Source: Pseudomonas putida
GTDB taxonomy: Bacteria; Pseudomonadota; Gammaproteobacteria; Pseudomonadales; Pseudomonadaceae
Length of the DNA stretch: 64,000 bases
Direction of reading: 5' to 3'
NCBI RefSeq assembly: GCF_030159595.1
Contig: NZ_BSKJ01000008.1
Location: 62,001-126,000, forward strand
Shown here: positions 16,232 through 23,849 of the stretch, piece after piece
How the letters are laid out: each line of letters opens with the position of its first letter
How positions within the stretch are numbered: position 1 is the stretch's first letter
Position numbers and translations under genes: made by a program
Notes under the pieces: generated by a model
Told to the model about the DNA's origin: nothing
The model's input: the letters and a program-made list of their open reading frames with translations, nothing else
The model's database searches: none

Positions 16232-16825
16232 ATGCTGGTCGTATCAATCGGTGGTAGCCCAAGTCCTCGCTCACGCTCCGGCGTGCTACTCGAGCGTTCG
16301 CGCCAGTGGCTACAGAACCGTGGCGTCGAAGTAGTGACGTTCCAGGTACGTGACTTCCCCGCCGAAGACCTGCTGCATGCCCGTTTCGACAGCCCGCAGG
16401 TGCAGCACTTCCAGCAGTTGGTAGCCCAGGCTGATGGCCTGATCGTTTCCACCCCGGTGTACAAGGCTTCGTTTGCCGGTGCGCTGAAAACGTTGCTCGA
16501 CCTGCTGCCCGAACGCGCCCTGGCACACAAGATCGTGTTGCCGATCGCTACAGGCGGCAGCATCGCCCACATGCTGGCGGTGGATTACGCATTGAAACCC
16601 GTGCTGTCGGCACTCAAGGCACAAGAGACCCTGCAAGGGATCTTTGCCGACGACAGCCAGGTTGCTTATGCAGAAGGCTCAAAGCCTGCGCAGCTGGTAC
16701 CGGCGCTGGAAGAGCGCCTGCTGGACTCGCTGGAAACCTTCCACGTTGCCTTGGCCCGTCGGCCGCGCCCCGTGGCCCCTGGTTTACTGAATGAACGCCT
16801 GATCAGCGCTCGCTGGAGCATCTGA
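16232..16825 (+). CDS. ssuE: NADPH-dependent FMN reductase SsuE
   Basis: 197 residues from the ATG at 16232, which has AAGGAAG seven bases upstream; the in-frame start 48 bases earlier has none. It supplies reduced FMN to the monooxygenase SsuD. The flavodoxin-like FMN phosphate loop is GGSPSPRSRSG at 7-17, followed by a VSTPVYKASFAGALKTLLDLLP segment that binds the isoalloxazine side. First gene of ssuEADCBF. The terminal extension ARRPRPVAPGLLNERLISARWSI is typical of Pseudomonas SsuE. Confidence 0.94.
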   Translation: MLVVSIGGSPSPRSRSGVLLERSRQWLQNRGVEVVTFQVRDFPAEDLLHARFDSPQVQHFQQLVAQADGLIVSTPVYKASFAGALKTLLDLLPERALAHKIVLPIATGGSIAHMLAVDYALKPVLSALKAQETLQGIFADDSQVAYAEGSKPAQLVPALEERLLDSLETFHVALARRPRPVAPGLLNERLISARWSI

Positions 16826-16909
16826 CCGGCCCAACCCGCTTCACCACCTTACTCGCCCGATAACGAGGCAAGCAGGTGCAACCCGAACCCAAACGTACAG
16901 GAGAGCGCC

Positions 16910-17875
16910 ATGCGCACAGTCTTCTTGCGTCGTGGTCTGGTCGCCCTGTTTGCGGCGGCTGTGTCCTTCGGCGCCATCACCCAAGCCCAAGCCGAAAGCC
17001 TGCGTATCGGTTATCAGAAATACGGCACCCTGGTGCTGCTCAAAGCCAAGGGCACGCTGGAAAAGCGCCTGGCCGAGCAGGGCGTGCAGGTGCAGTGGAC
17101 CGAGTTCCCCGGCGGCCCGCAGCTGCTTGAAGGGCTGAACGTCGGCTCCATCGATTTTGGCGTGACCGGCGAGACCCCGCCCGTATTTGCCCAGGCCGCC
17201 GGGGCCGACTTGCTCTATGTGGCCTACGAGCCGCCAGCACCACACAGCGAGGCGATCCTGGTGCCGAAGGGTTCGCCGATCCAGTCGGTGAAAGACCTGA
17301 AGGGCAAGAAAGTCGTCCTCAACAAAGGCTCCAACGTTCACTACCTTTTGGTCCGTGCCCTGGAAGACGCCGGTCTGAAGTACAGCGACATCCAGCCCGT
17401 CTACCTGCCGCCAGCCGATGCTCGCGCCGCCTTCGAGCGGGGCAGCGTGGACGCCTGGGTAATCTGGGACCCGTATCAGGCCGCCGCCGAACAGCAGTTG
17501 CAGGCCCGCACCTTGCGTGACGGCAAGGGCCTGGTCGACAACCACCAGTTCTACCTTGCCACCCGCAACTACGCGACCCAGCACCCGGCAGTGATCAGCA
17601 CCCTGATCGAAGAAGTGCGCGCCGTGGGCGAGTGGTCCCAGGCCAACCCGCAGGAAGTGACCGATCAGGTCGCCCCGCTGCTCGGCCTGCCCGCCGACAT
17701 CACCCTGACCTCGGTCAAACGCCAAGGCTACGGTGCTGCGCCGCTTACCCCTGAGGTAGTGGCCGCGCAACAGAAGATCGCCGACACCTTCCAGGCGCTC
17801 AAGCTGATACCCAAGCCGCTGAGCATCAAGGATGTGATCTGGACACCCCCGGCCAAGGTCGCTAGCGCGCCTTGA
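16910..17875 (+). CDS. ssuA: aliphatic sulfonate ABC transporter periplasmic binding protein
   Basis: 321 residues with AGGAG before the ATG. The signal peptide is MRTVFLRRGLVALFAAAVSFGAITQAQA, then ESLRIGYQKYGTLVLLKAKGTLEKRL. The segments SIDFGVTGETPPVFAQAAGADLLYVAYEPP and AFERGSVDAWVIWDPYQAA are diagnostic of SsuA/TauA-type sulfonate binders. It captures alkanesulfonates in the periplasm for SsuBC. Second in the operon, 84 bases after ssuE. Confidence 0.95.
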   Translation: MRTVFLRRGLVALFAAAVSFGAITQAQAESLRIGYQKYGTLVLLKAKGTLEKRLAEQGVQVQWTEFPGGPQLLEGLNVGSIDFGVTGETPPVFAQAAGADLLYVAYEPPAPHSEAILVPKGSPIQSVKDLKGKKVVLNKGSNVHYLLVRALEDAGLKYSDIQPVYLPPADARAAFERGSVDAWVIWDPYQAAAEQQLQARTLRDGKGLVDNHQFYLATRNYATQHPAVISTLIEEVRAVGEWSQANPQEVTDQVAPLLGLPADITLTSVKRQGYGAAPLTPEVVAAQQKIADTFQALKLIPKPLSIKDVIWTPPAKVASAP

Positions 17876-17934
17876 TTGATTCGCCTGTGCCGGGGCGCCG
17901 CCCTGGCTTGAGCCACCCTGAGGAGACAACTCCA

Positions 17935-19083
17935 ATGAGCCTTAACATTTTCTGGTTCCTCCCAACCCACGGTGACGGCAAGTACCTGGGCACTTCCGAC
18001 GGCGCACGTGCGGTCGACCACGGTTACCTGCAGCAGATCGCCCAGGCCGCCGACCGCCTCGGCTTCGGTGGCGTGCTGATCCCCACCGGCCGCTCCTGCG
18101 AGGATTCCTGGCTGGTGGCCGCGTCGTTGATCCCTGTGACGCAACGTCTGAAATTTCTGGTAGCCCTGCGCCCAGGCATCATTTCGCCAACCGTGGCAGC
18201 ACGCCAGGCGGCAACGCTGGACCGCCTGTCCAATGGCCGTGCGCTGTTCAACCTGGTGACGGGTGGCGACCCGGACGAACTGGCCGGTGATGGCCTGCAT
18301 CTGAGCCATGAAGAACGCTACGAAGCCTCGGTCGAATTCACCCGTATCTGGCGCAAAGTGCTGGAAGGTGAAAACGTCGATTACGACGGCAAGCACATCC
18401 AGGTGAAGGGCGCCAAGCTGCTCTACCCGCCAATCCAGCAGCCGCGTCCGCCGCTGTACTTCGGTGGTTCGTCCGAAGCGGCACAGGACCTGGCCGCCGA
18501 GCAGGTCGAGCTGTACCTGACCTGGGGCGAGCCGCCGAGTGCGGTCGCTGAAAAAATTGCCCAGGTGCGCGAGAAAGCTGCCGCCCAAGGCCGCGAGGTG
18601 CGCTTTGGCATCCGCCTGCATGTGATCGTGCGGGAAACCAACGAAGAAGCCTGGGCCGCCGCCGACAAGCTGATCTCGCACCTGGACGATGACACCATCG
18701 CCCGTGCCCAGGCCTCGCTGGCGCGCTTTGACTCTGTGGGCCAGCAGCGCATGGCTGCCCTGCACGGCGGCAACCGTGACAACCTGGAAGTCAGCCCCAA
18801 CCTGTGGGCGGGTGTTGGCCTGGTCCGTGGTGGTGCCGGTACCGCACTGGTGGGCGATGGCCCGACTGTAGCGGCTCGGGTCAAGGAGTATGCCGATCTG
18901 GGCATCGATACCTTCATCTTCTCGGGTTATCCACACCTGGAAGAGTCTTATCGCGTGGCTGAACTGCTGTTCCCGCACCTCGACGTAAACCGTCCGGAGC
19001 AACCGAAAACGGGCGGCTATGTCAGCCCGTTCGGCGAGATGGTGGCCAACGATATCCTGCCCAAGTCCGTGTCGCAGAGCTGA
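17935..19083 (+). CDS. ssuD: FMNH2-dependent alkanesulfonate monooxygenase
   Basis: 382 residues, start MSLNIFWFLPTHGDGKYLG with GAGGAG upstream. It desulfonates C2-C10 alkanesulfonates to the aldehyde plus sulfite using FMNH2 from SsuE. LLM-family signatures are visible: RLKFLVALRPGIISPTVAARQAATLDRLSNGRALFNLVTGGD, and the mobile-loop region with RGGAGTALVGDGPTVAARVKEYADLGIDTFIFSGYPHLEESYR. Length matches E. coli SsuD (381). Ten bases separate it from ssuC. Confidence 0.96.
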   Translation: MSLNIFWFLPTHGDGKYLGTSDGARAVDHGYLQQIAQAADRLGFGGVLIPTGRSCEDSWLVAASLIPVTQRLKFLVALRPGIISPTVAARQAATLDRLSNGRALFNLVTGGDPDELAGDGLHLSHEERYEASVEFTRIWRKVLEGENVDYDGKHIQVKGAKLLYPPIQQPRPPLYFGGSSEAAQDLAAEQVELYLTWGEPPSAVAEKIAQVREKAAAQGREVRFGIRLHVIVRETNEEAWAAADKLISHLDDDTIARAQASLARFDSVGQQRMAALHGGNRDNLEVSPNLWAGVGLVRGGAGTALVGDGPTVAARVKEYADLGIDTFIFSGYPHLEESYRVAELLFPHLDVNRPEQPKTGGYVSPFGEMVANDILPKSVSQS

Positions 19084-19093
19084 GGGCCGGACC

Positions 19094-19891
19094 ATGAGTC
19101 GTGCAACTTCCTCCAACTTGGCCCAGCGCCTGGCGCCGTGGGCGCTGCCGGTGCTGTTGTTGGCGGCCTGGCAACTGGCGGTGAGCGCCGGCTGGCTGTC
19201 GACGCGCATCCTGCCTGCGCCTAGCGCAGTGGTCAGTGCGGGCGTCGAACTGGTACGCAGCGGCGATATCTGGACCCACCTGGCCATCAGTGGCTGGCGT
19301 GCCGGGCTGGGCTTCGCCATCGGCGGCAGCATCGGCCTGGTGCTGGGCTTCATCACCGGTCTGTCGAACTGGGGTGAGCGCCTCCTCGACAGCTCGGTGC
19401 AGATGATCCGCAACGTGCCGCACCTGGCGCTGATCCCGCTGGTGATCCTGTGGTTCGGTATCGACGAGTCGGCAAAGATCTTTCTGGTTGCGCTGGGCAC
19501 GTTGTTCCCGATCTACCTGAACACCTACCACGGCATTCGCAACGTCGACCCGGCACTGGTGGAAATGGCGCGCAGCTACGGCCTCTCAGGCTTCAGCCTG
19601 TTCCGTCAGGTGATTCTGCCGGGCGCGCTGCCTTCGATTTTGGTGGGGGTGCGATTTGCCCTGGGCTTCATGTGGCTGACCCTGATCGTGGCCGAAACCA
19701 TCTCGGCCAACGCCGGCATCGGTTACCTGGCAATGAACGCCCGTGAGTTCCTGCAGACCGACGTGGTGGTACTGGCCATCGTCCTGTATGCCGTGCTCGG
19801 CAAGCTCGCCGACCTCGCTGCCCGCGGCCTGGAGCGTGTATGGCTACGTTGGCACCCGGCCTATCAAGTGGCCAAGAAGGAGGGTGCATGA
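19094..19891 (+). CDS. ssuC: alkanesulfonate ABC transporter permease
   Basis: 265 residues from the ATG at 19094 (MSRATSSNLAQRLAPWALPVLLLAAW); a longer frame reaching into ssuD is rejected. Five to six hydrophobic segments and the EAA loop VEMARSYGLSGFSLFRQVILPGALPSILVGVRFALG near 155-192 are present. Its stop overlaps the ssuB start in ATGA. Inner-membrane channel for sulfonates delivered by SsuA. Confidence 0.95.
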   Translation: MSRATSSNLAQRLAPWALPVLLLAAWQLAVSAGWLSTRILPAPSAVVSAGVELVRSGDIWTHLAISGWRAGLGFAIGGSIGLVLGFITGLSNWGERLLDSSVQMIRNVPHLALIPLVILWFGIDESAKIFLVALGTLFPIYLNTYHGIRNVDPALVEMARSYGLSGFSLFRQVILPGALPSILVGVRFALGFMWLTLIVAETISANAGIGYLAMNAREFLQTDVVVLAIVLYAVLGKLADLAARGLERVWLRWHPAYQVAKKEGA

Positions 19892-20700
19892 CTGTGCTCA
19901 AGGAACAGCCGCCACGCCTGCTGCGTGGCATCCCACTGGCCTCCAACGGTCTGCGCAAGACCTTTGGCCAGCGCGAAGTGTTGAAGGGTATCGACCTGCA
20001 CATTCCGGCGGGGCAGTTTGTTGCCATCGTCGGCCGCAGCGGCTGCGGCAAGAGCACCCTGCTGCGGTTGCTGGCCGGGCTCGACCAGCCTACGGCCGGG
20101 CAACTGCTGGCTGGCGCTGCGCCGCTGGAGGAGGCCCGTGAAGAAACCCGCCTGATGTTCCAGGACGCACGCCTGCTGCCGTGGAAGAAGGTGATCGACA
20201 ACGTTGGCCTGGGCCTGTCGGGTGACTGGCGCTCACGTGCGCTGGAAGCGCTGGAGGCGGTTGGCTTGGCCGACCGTGCCAATGAATGGCCGGCAGCCCT
20301 CTCGGGTGGCCAGAAGCAGCGTGTGGCCTTGGCCCGCGCCTTGATTCACCAGCCACGCCTGCTGCTGCTGGATGAGCCGCTGGGTGCGCTGGATGCATTG
20401 ACCCGTATCGAGATGCAGCAATTGATCGAGCGCCTGTGGCGTCAGCATGGCTTCACCGTGCTGCTGGTCACCCACGATGTCAGCGAAGCCGTTGCCGTGG
20501 CTGACCGGGTGATTTTGATCGAGGACGGCGAGGTCGGGCTCGACCTCACTGTCGACCTGGCACGGCCCAGGGCGCGTGGTTCGCACCGCCTGGCCGCGCT
20601 GGAAAGCGAAGTGCTCAACCGTGTTCTGTCGGTCCCGGGCACTGCGCCCGAGCCGGATCCTGTAGCCCCTCTGCCCACGCAACTGCGTTGGGCGCACTGA
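19888..20700 (+). CDS. ssuB: alkanesulfonate ABC transporter ATPase
   Basis: 270 residues, start MTVLKEQPPRLLRGIPLASNG; AAGGAGGG precedes the ATG, and the ATG shares ATGA with the ssuC stop. Walker A GRSGCGKSTLLR near 50, signature LSGGQKQRVALARALIHQP near 138, Walker B LLLLDEPLGALD and switch LVTHDVSEAV are complete. The N-terminal 20 residues and the Pro-rich C-terminus are usual for Pseudomonas SsuB. Confidence 0.95.
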   Translation: MTVLKEQPPRLLRGIPLASNGLRKTFGQREVLKGIDLHIPAGQFVAIVGRSGCGKSTLLRLLAGLDQPTAGQLLAGAAPLEEAREETRLMFQDARLLPWKKVIDNVGLGLSGDWRSRALEALEAVGLADRANEWPAALSGGQKQRVALARALIHQPRLLLLDEPLGALDALTRIEMQQLIERLWRQHGFTVLLVTHDVSEAVAVADRVILIEDGEVGLDLTVDLARPRARGSHRLAALESEVLNRVLSVPGTAPEPDPVAPLPTQLRWAH

Positions 20701-20744
20701 ACGACTCACTTACCCGACTGAAGCCATAGAGAAGGAATTACATC

Positions 20745-20960
20745 ATGACTATCAAAGCCATCAACGTCCGCAACCAGTTCAAAGGCACCGTGAAAGAAAT
20801 CCTCGAAGGCCCGGTACTGTCGGAAATCGACGTGCAGACTGCCTCGGGTATCGTGACTTCGGTCATCACCACCCGCTCGGTAAAAGAGCTGGAGTTGCAA
20901 GTGGGCAGCGAAGTGATTGCCTTCGTGAAGTCGACTGAAGTGTCTATCGCCAAGCTGTGA
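20745..20960 (+). CDS. ssuF: Mop/TOBE-domain protein SsuF
   Basis: 71 residues, a single molbindin-type TOBE domain (MTIKAINVRNQFKGTVKEILEGPVLSEIDVQTASGIVTSVITTRSVKELELQVG...). Such domains bind molybdate or similar oxyanions in multimers. It is the last gene of ssuEADCBF, 44 bases after ssuB. In P. putida ssuF is reported to be needed for use of some sulfonates and sulfate esters, though its biochemical role is unclear. Confidence 0.93.
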   Translation: MTIKAINVRNQFKGTVKEILEGPVLSEIDVQTASGIVTSVITTRSVKELELQVGSEVIAFVKSTEVSIAKL

Positions 20961-20977
20961 TGGCGCTGCTCGATATT

Positions 20978-21096
20978 GGGGCTGCTTTGCAGCCCTTCGC
21001 GGGCAAGCCCGCTCCCACAGGTACTGCGTAGGATCCAGTGTGCACGCGGACCCTGTGGGAGCGGGCTTGCCCGCGAAGGGCCGCAACGCGGCCCCA
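20978..21096. repeat. REP pair between ssuF and the TetR gene
   Basis: Inverted REP units at 20978-21020 and 21052-21096, each extended by a GGGGCTGC or CCGCAACGCGGCCCC hairpin. Lies between the convergent ends of ssuF and the TetR gene and may terminate both. Confidence 0.85.
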
Positions 21097-21102
21097 ATGA
21101 TT

Positions 21103-21735
21103 TCAGCTGGAGCGCTTGGCCAGAAACGGCGGCAGATACAACCCCAGATACGCCTCGAACACCCGCTTGCCTTCTTCGGCCATTCGCGGGGTGATCGCTT
21201 CGTGCAACTGCACCGATCGCGCATACACCCGATCGCTCAGTTCCATGGCCAGGGCAAACACATCCACATCCAGTGGCATCACCGGCAGGTGAAAATGCTG
21301 GTCGAACAACTTGTGCATCAAGTCGCCCAGTTCCATGTCGTGCTGCCGATCGGCCTGCACCACTTCGCTCAGCCCATGTTGGGCCAGGATTAACTGGCGC
21401 GCCGCCGCATCTTCGTTATAGATACAAAGCATGCGTTCTTCGATGAGCCGTGACAGTTCGTGCCAGGTGCTGAATGCGCTGCTGTCGATCGGTGCACTCA
21501 GTGCTTCGCGAAAGGCCCGGTGTACGTCGGCAGTCAGTGCTTCCAGCAACGCTGGCACGCTGGCGAAGAAGTGATACACCGACGACGGTGGAATCTGTGC
21601 CCGTTCGGCCACGCTGTAGATGGACAGTGCCGCCACCCCTTGCTCTGCCAGCAACTCGCGCGCAGCCGCCAGGATCGCTTCGATCCTGGCCTGGCTGCTG
21701 GCGCGCGGCTTGCGCGGGGTGGCGGTACGGGTCAT
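21103..21735 (-). CDS. TetR-family transcriptional regulator
   Basis: 210 residues. The N-terminal HTH region ARIEAILAAARELLAEQGVAALSIYSVAERAQIPPSSVYHFFASVPALLEALTADVHRAFREAL (about 16-80) is classical TetR, and the rest is a helical ligand-binding domain. The start ATG shares one base with the gshA stop (TGATG), so it is likely translated from the gshA message. Its target and ligand are not evident. Coupling to gshA might hint at thiol or redox control, but that is speculation. Confidence 0.88.
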   Translation of the reverse strand: MTRTATPRKPRASSQARIEAILAAARELLAEQGVAALSIYSVAERAQIPPSSVYHFFASVPALLEALTADVHRAFREALSAPIDSSAFSTWHELSRLIEERMLCIYNEDAAARQLILAQHGLSEVVQADRQHDMELGDLMHKLFDQHFHLPVMPLDVDVFALAMELSDRVYARSVQLHEAITPRMAEEGKRVFEAYLGLYLPPFLAKRSS

Positions 21736-23312
21736 CAGTTGCTGATCGCCAGGATACTGGCCTGGTAGGCACCGACGAACAGGTCGAAGTCACCGACTTC
21801 GTCCTGTTCCAGCTCAGACTGCTTGGCGAGCGATTCGCGAGCCAGTGTTTCGAACGCCTGTTGCTGTTCGTTGCTCAGGGGCTGTTCGCGGAATGTCTCG
21901 GCGTGGACCCGGCTTTGACGCAGGGAGAACTGGATGAAGGTTTCATCGTGCTCGGTCATGCGTGCCAGCACCTGGGCCGACGGGGTGAGCGCGGCGTCAT
22001 CGACCTTGGCCTGCTGGGCATCCAGGGCTTTGCCGTGGGCGTCGCCGCCTTGCGCCTGGTCGAGCAGGTCGGCCAGTGGCCGGATACGCTCGATCAGCTC
22101 GCTGGCCCACGCCTTCAGGGTGATCGGCTGGCCATCACGATGCAGCTCCAGGCCCGGGCGACGGCCTTCCTTGACCACGGTCAGGAAGTTGTCGGTGCAC
22201 TGGCCGCATTCGCCGTTGTCCAGCTGCGGGCTGTCTTCCAGTGCGCAGAACAGCAGGAACGCATCGAGGAAGCGCGCCTCGGGCAGGTCGATGCCCACCG
22301 GCAGGAACGGGTTGATGTCCAGGCAACGCACTTCCACATACTGCACGCCGCGCGAGGTCAGGGCCTGGATCGGCCGCTCGCCGGTGTAGGTGACCCGCTT
22401 GGGGCGGATGTTCGAGTAGTACTCGTTTTCGATCTGCAGGATGTTGGTGTTCAGTTGCACCCACTCGCCGTCCACATGCGTACCGACTTCGACGTAAGGC
22501 GGGTAGGGCGTGCCCACGGCCTTGCGCAGGCTGTCGGTGTAGCTGGCCAGGTTGTTGTAGCACGGCGTCAGGCCGGCCTGGGCGTTGCTCTGGTAGCCCA
22601 GGTCGCTCATGCGCAGGCTGGTGGCGTAGGGCAGGAACAGCGTTTCGGCGTCCAGCTCTTCGAGCTGGTGGGGGCGGCCACGCAGGAAGCCTTTGTCCAG
22701 GGCCGGCGAAGCGCCGAACAGGTACATCAGCAGCCAGCTGTAGCGGCGGAAGTTGCGGATCAGGGCAATGTAGGCCGATGACTGGTAGTCGCGGTTGTCT
22801 TGCGTGCTGCCTTCGGCTTCGCGCAGCAGCGGCCACAGGGCTTCGGGCAGCGAGAAGTTGTAATGGATACCGGCGATGCACTGCATGGTGCGGCCGTAGC
22901 GCAAGGCCAGGCCCTTGCGGTAGACGTGCTTGAGCTTGCCGATGTTCGAGCTGCCGTACTCGGCGATCGGGATGTCCTCCTCGGCCGGCAGCGTGCACGG
23001 CATCGACGGGCTCCACAGGTATTCGTCGCCCAGCTTGCTGTAGACGAAACGGTGGGTCTGTTCGAGGCTTTCGAGCACTTTGGCCGGGTCGGGCAGGGCT
23101 GGGGTGATGAACTCCAGCAGCGACTCGGAATAATCGGTAGTGATCTGCTCGTTGGTCAGTGCCGATCCCAAAGCTTCCGGGTGCGGGGTCTGGGCCAGGC
23201 GACCTTCGTCGGTCACGCGCAGGCATTCGCGCTCAATACCGTGCAGGCACTGCTTGAGCAGGGGAAGATTGGCGCCGAGCAGGCTCAGGCGGCGGTTGAG
23301 GAGTTCGCTCAA
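21735..23312 (-). CDS. gshA: glutamate-cysteine ligase
   Basis: 525 residues starting from a TTG at 23312 (decoded Met-SELLNRRLSLLGANLPLLKQ), chosen because AAGGA lies seven bases upstream; the in-frame GTG at 23327 would overlap that ribosome site. This ATP-dependent enzyme joins glutamate and cysteine in the first step of glutathione synthesis. Proteobacterial type 1 GCL motifs are present: GIERECLRVT, TDYSESLLEFITPA, IAGIHYNFSLPEALWP and YVEVRCLDINPFLPVG. It is followed by the TetR gene with a one-base overlap. Confidence 0.95.
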   Translation of the reverse strand: MSELLNRRLSLLGANLPLLKQCLHGIERECLRVTDEGRLAQTPHPEALGSALTNEQITTDYSESLLEFITPALPDPAKVLESLEQTHRFVYSKLGDEYLWSPSMPCTLPAEEDIPIAEYGSSNIGKLKHVYRKGLALRYGRTMQCIAGIHYNFSLPEALWPLLREAEGSTQDNRDYQSSAYIALIRNFRRYSWLLMYLFGASPALDKGFLRGRPHQLEELDAETLFLPYATSLRMSDLGYQSNAQAGLTPCYNNLASYTDSLRKAVGTPYPPYVEVGTHVDGEWVQLNTNILQIENEYYSNIRPKRVTYTGERPIQALTSRGVQYVEVRCLDINPFLPVGIDLPEARFLDAFLLFCALEDSPQLDNGECGQCTDNFLTVVKEGRRPGLELHRDGQPITLKAWASELIERIRPLADLLDQAQGGDAHGKALDAQQAKVDDAALTPSAQVLARMTEHDETFIQFSLRQSRVHAETFREQPLSNEQQQAFETLARESLAKQSELEQDEVGDFDLFVGAYQASILAISN

Positions 23313-23465
23313 GATGTATTCCTTCACGCGTCAGTCGCCCCAATATGGGGGTAGAGATAACGGTCTACAAGGGTAGGAAGAAAGGAACTGGCGTTGTCGC
23401 CTGGTTTACGCGGTTCCAGCAGTGCCAGCGCACTGCTGAAAATACCGCAGATACGGCTTGGTGAG

Positions 23466-23849
23466 CTAGAGAACCGCGAAGGTTCCTTGCGCTTTCGCCA
23501 CCAGCTTGTCGCCCTGGACTACGTCGGCGTCGACCACCAGGGTACGCCGCCCGGCGTGCAGCACACGGGCGGTGCACAGCACTTCGCCGTCACTGACGGC
23601 GCGCATGTAGTTGATCTTGCACTCGATGGTGACGCTTTGTTGGTCAAAGCCATGGCTGGCCGAGCAGGCCAGGCCCATGGCGATGTCCACCAGGCTGAAG
23701 ATCGCCCCGCCGTGCAGCTTCTGGCCACGGTTGCGCAAGTGCGGTTCGAGGGGCAGGGCCACCTCGGCAACACCCGTATCCAGGCGTTGCAGGCGGCAGC
23801 CCAGCAGCTGGCTGAAGGCGCTTTCGACGTATTCGCGTGGTACGTCCAT
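23466..23849 (-). CDS. PaaI-family hotdog thioesterase
   Basis: 127 residues from the ATG at 23849 (MDVPREYVESAFSQLLG); a GTG one codon earlier is also possible. Hotdog-fold signature is LHGGAIFSLVDIAMGLACSASHGFDQQSVTIECKINYMRAV, with the conserved HGG and the catalytic Asp. The start overlaps the tex stop (TGATG), so it is co-translated with tex. Acts on acyl-CoA or aryl-CoA thioesters; the physiological substrate is unknown. Confidence 0.88.
   Translation of the reverse strand: MDVPREYVESAFSQLLGCRLQRLDTGVAEVALPLEPHLRNRGQKLHGGAIFSLVDIAMGLACSASHGFDQQSVTIECKINYMRAVSDGEVLCTARVLHAGRRTLVVDADVVQGDKLVAKAQGTFAVL

Noticed and set aside
17728..19500. 590-residue antisense frame over ssuA/ssuD/ssuC
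   Set aside because: Overlaps three confidently assigned ssu genes and has no recognisable domain.
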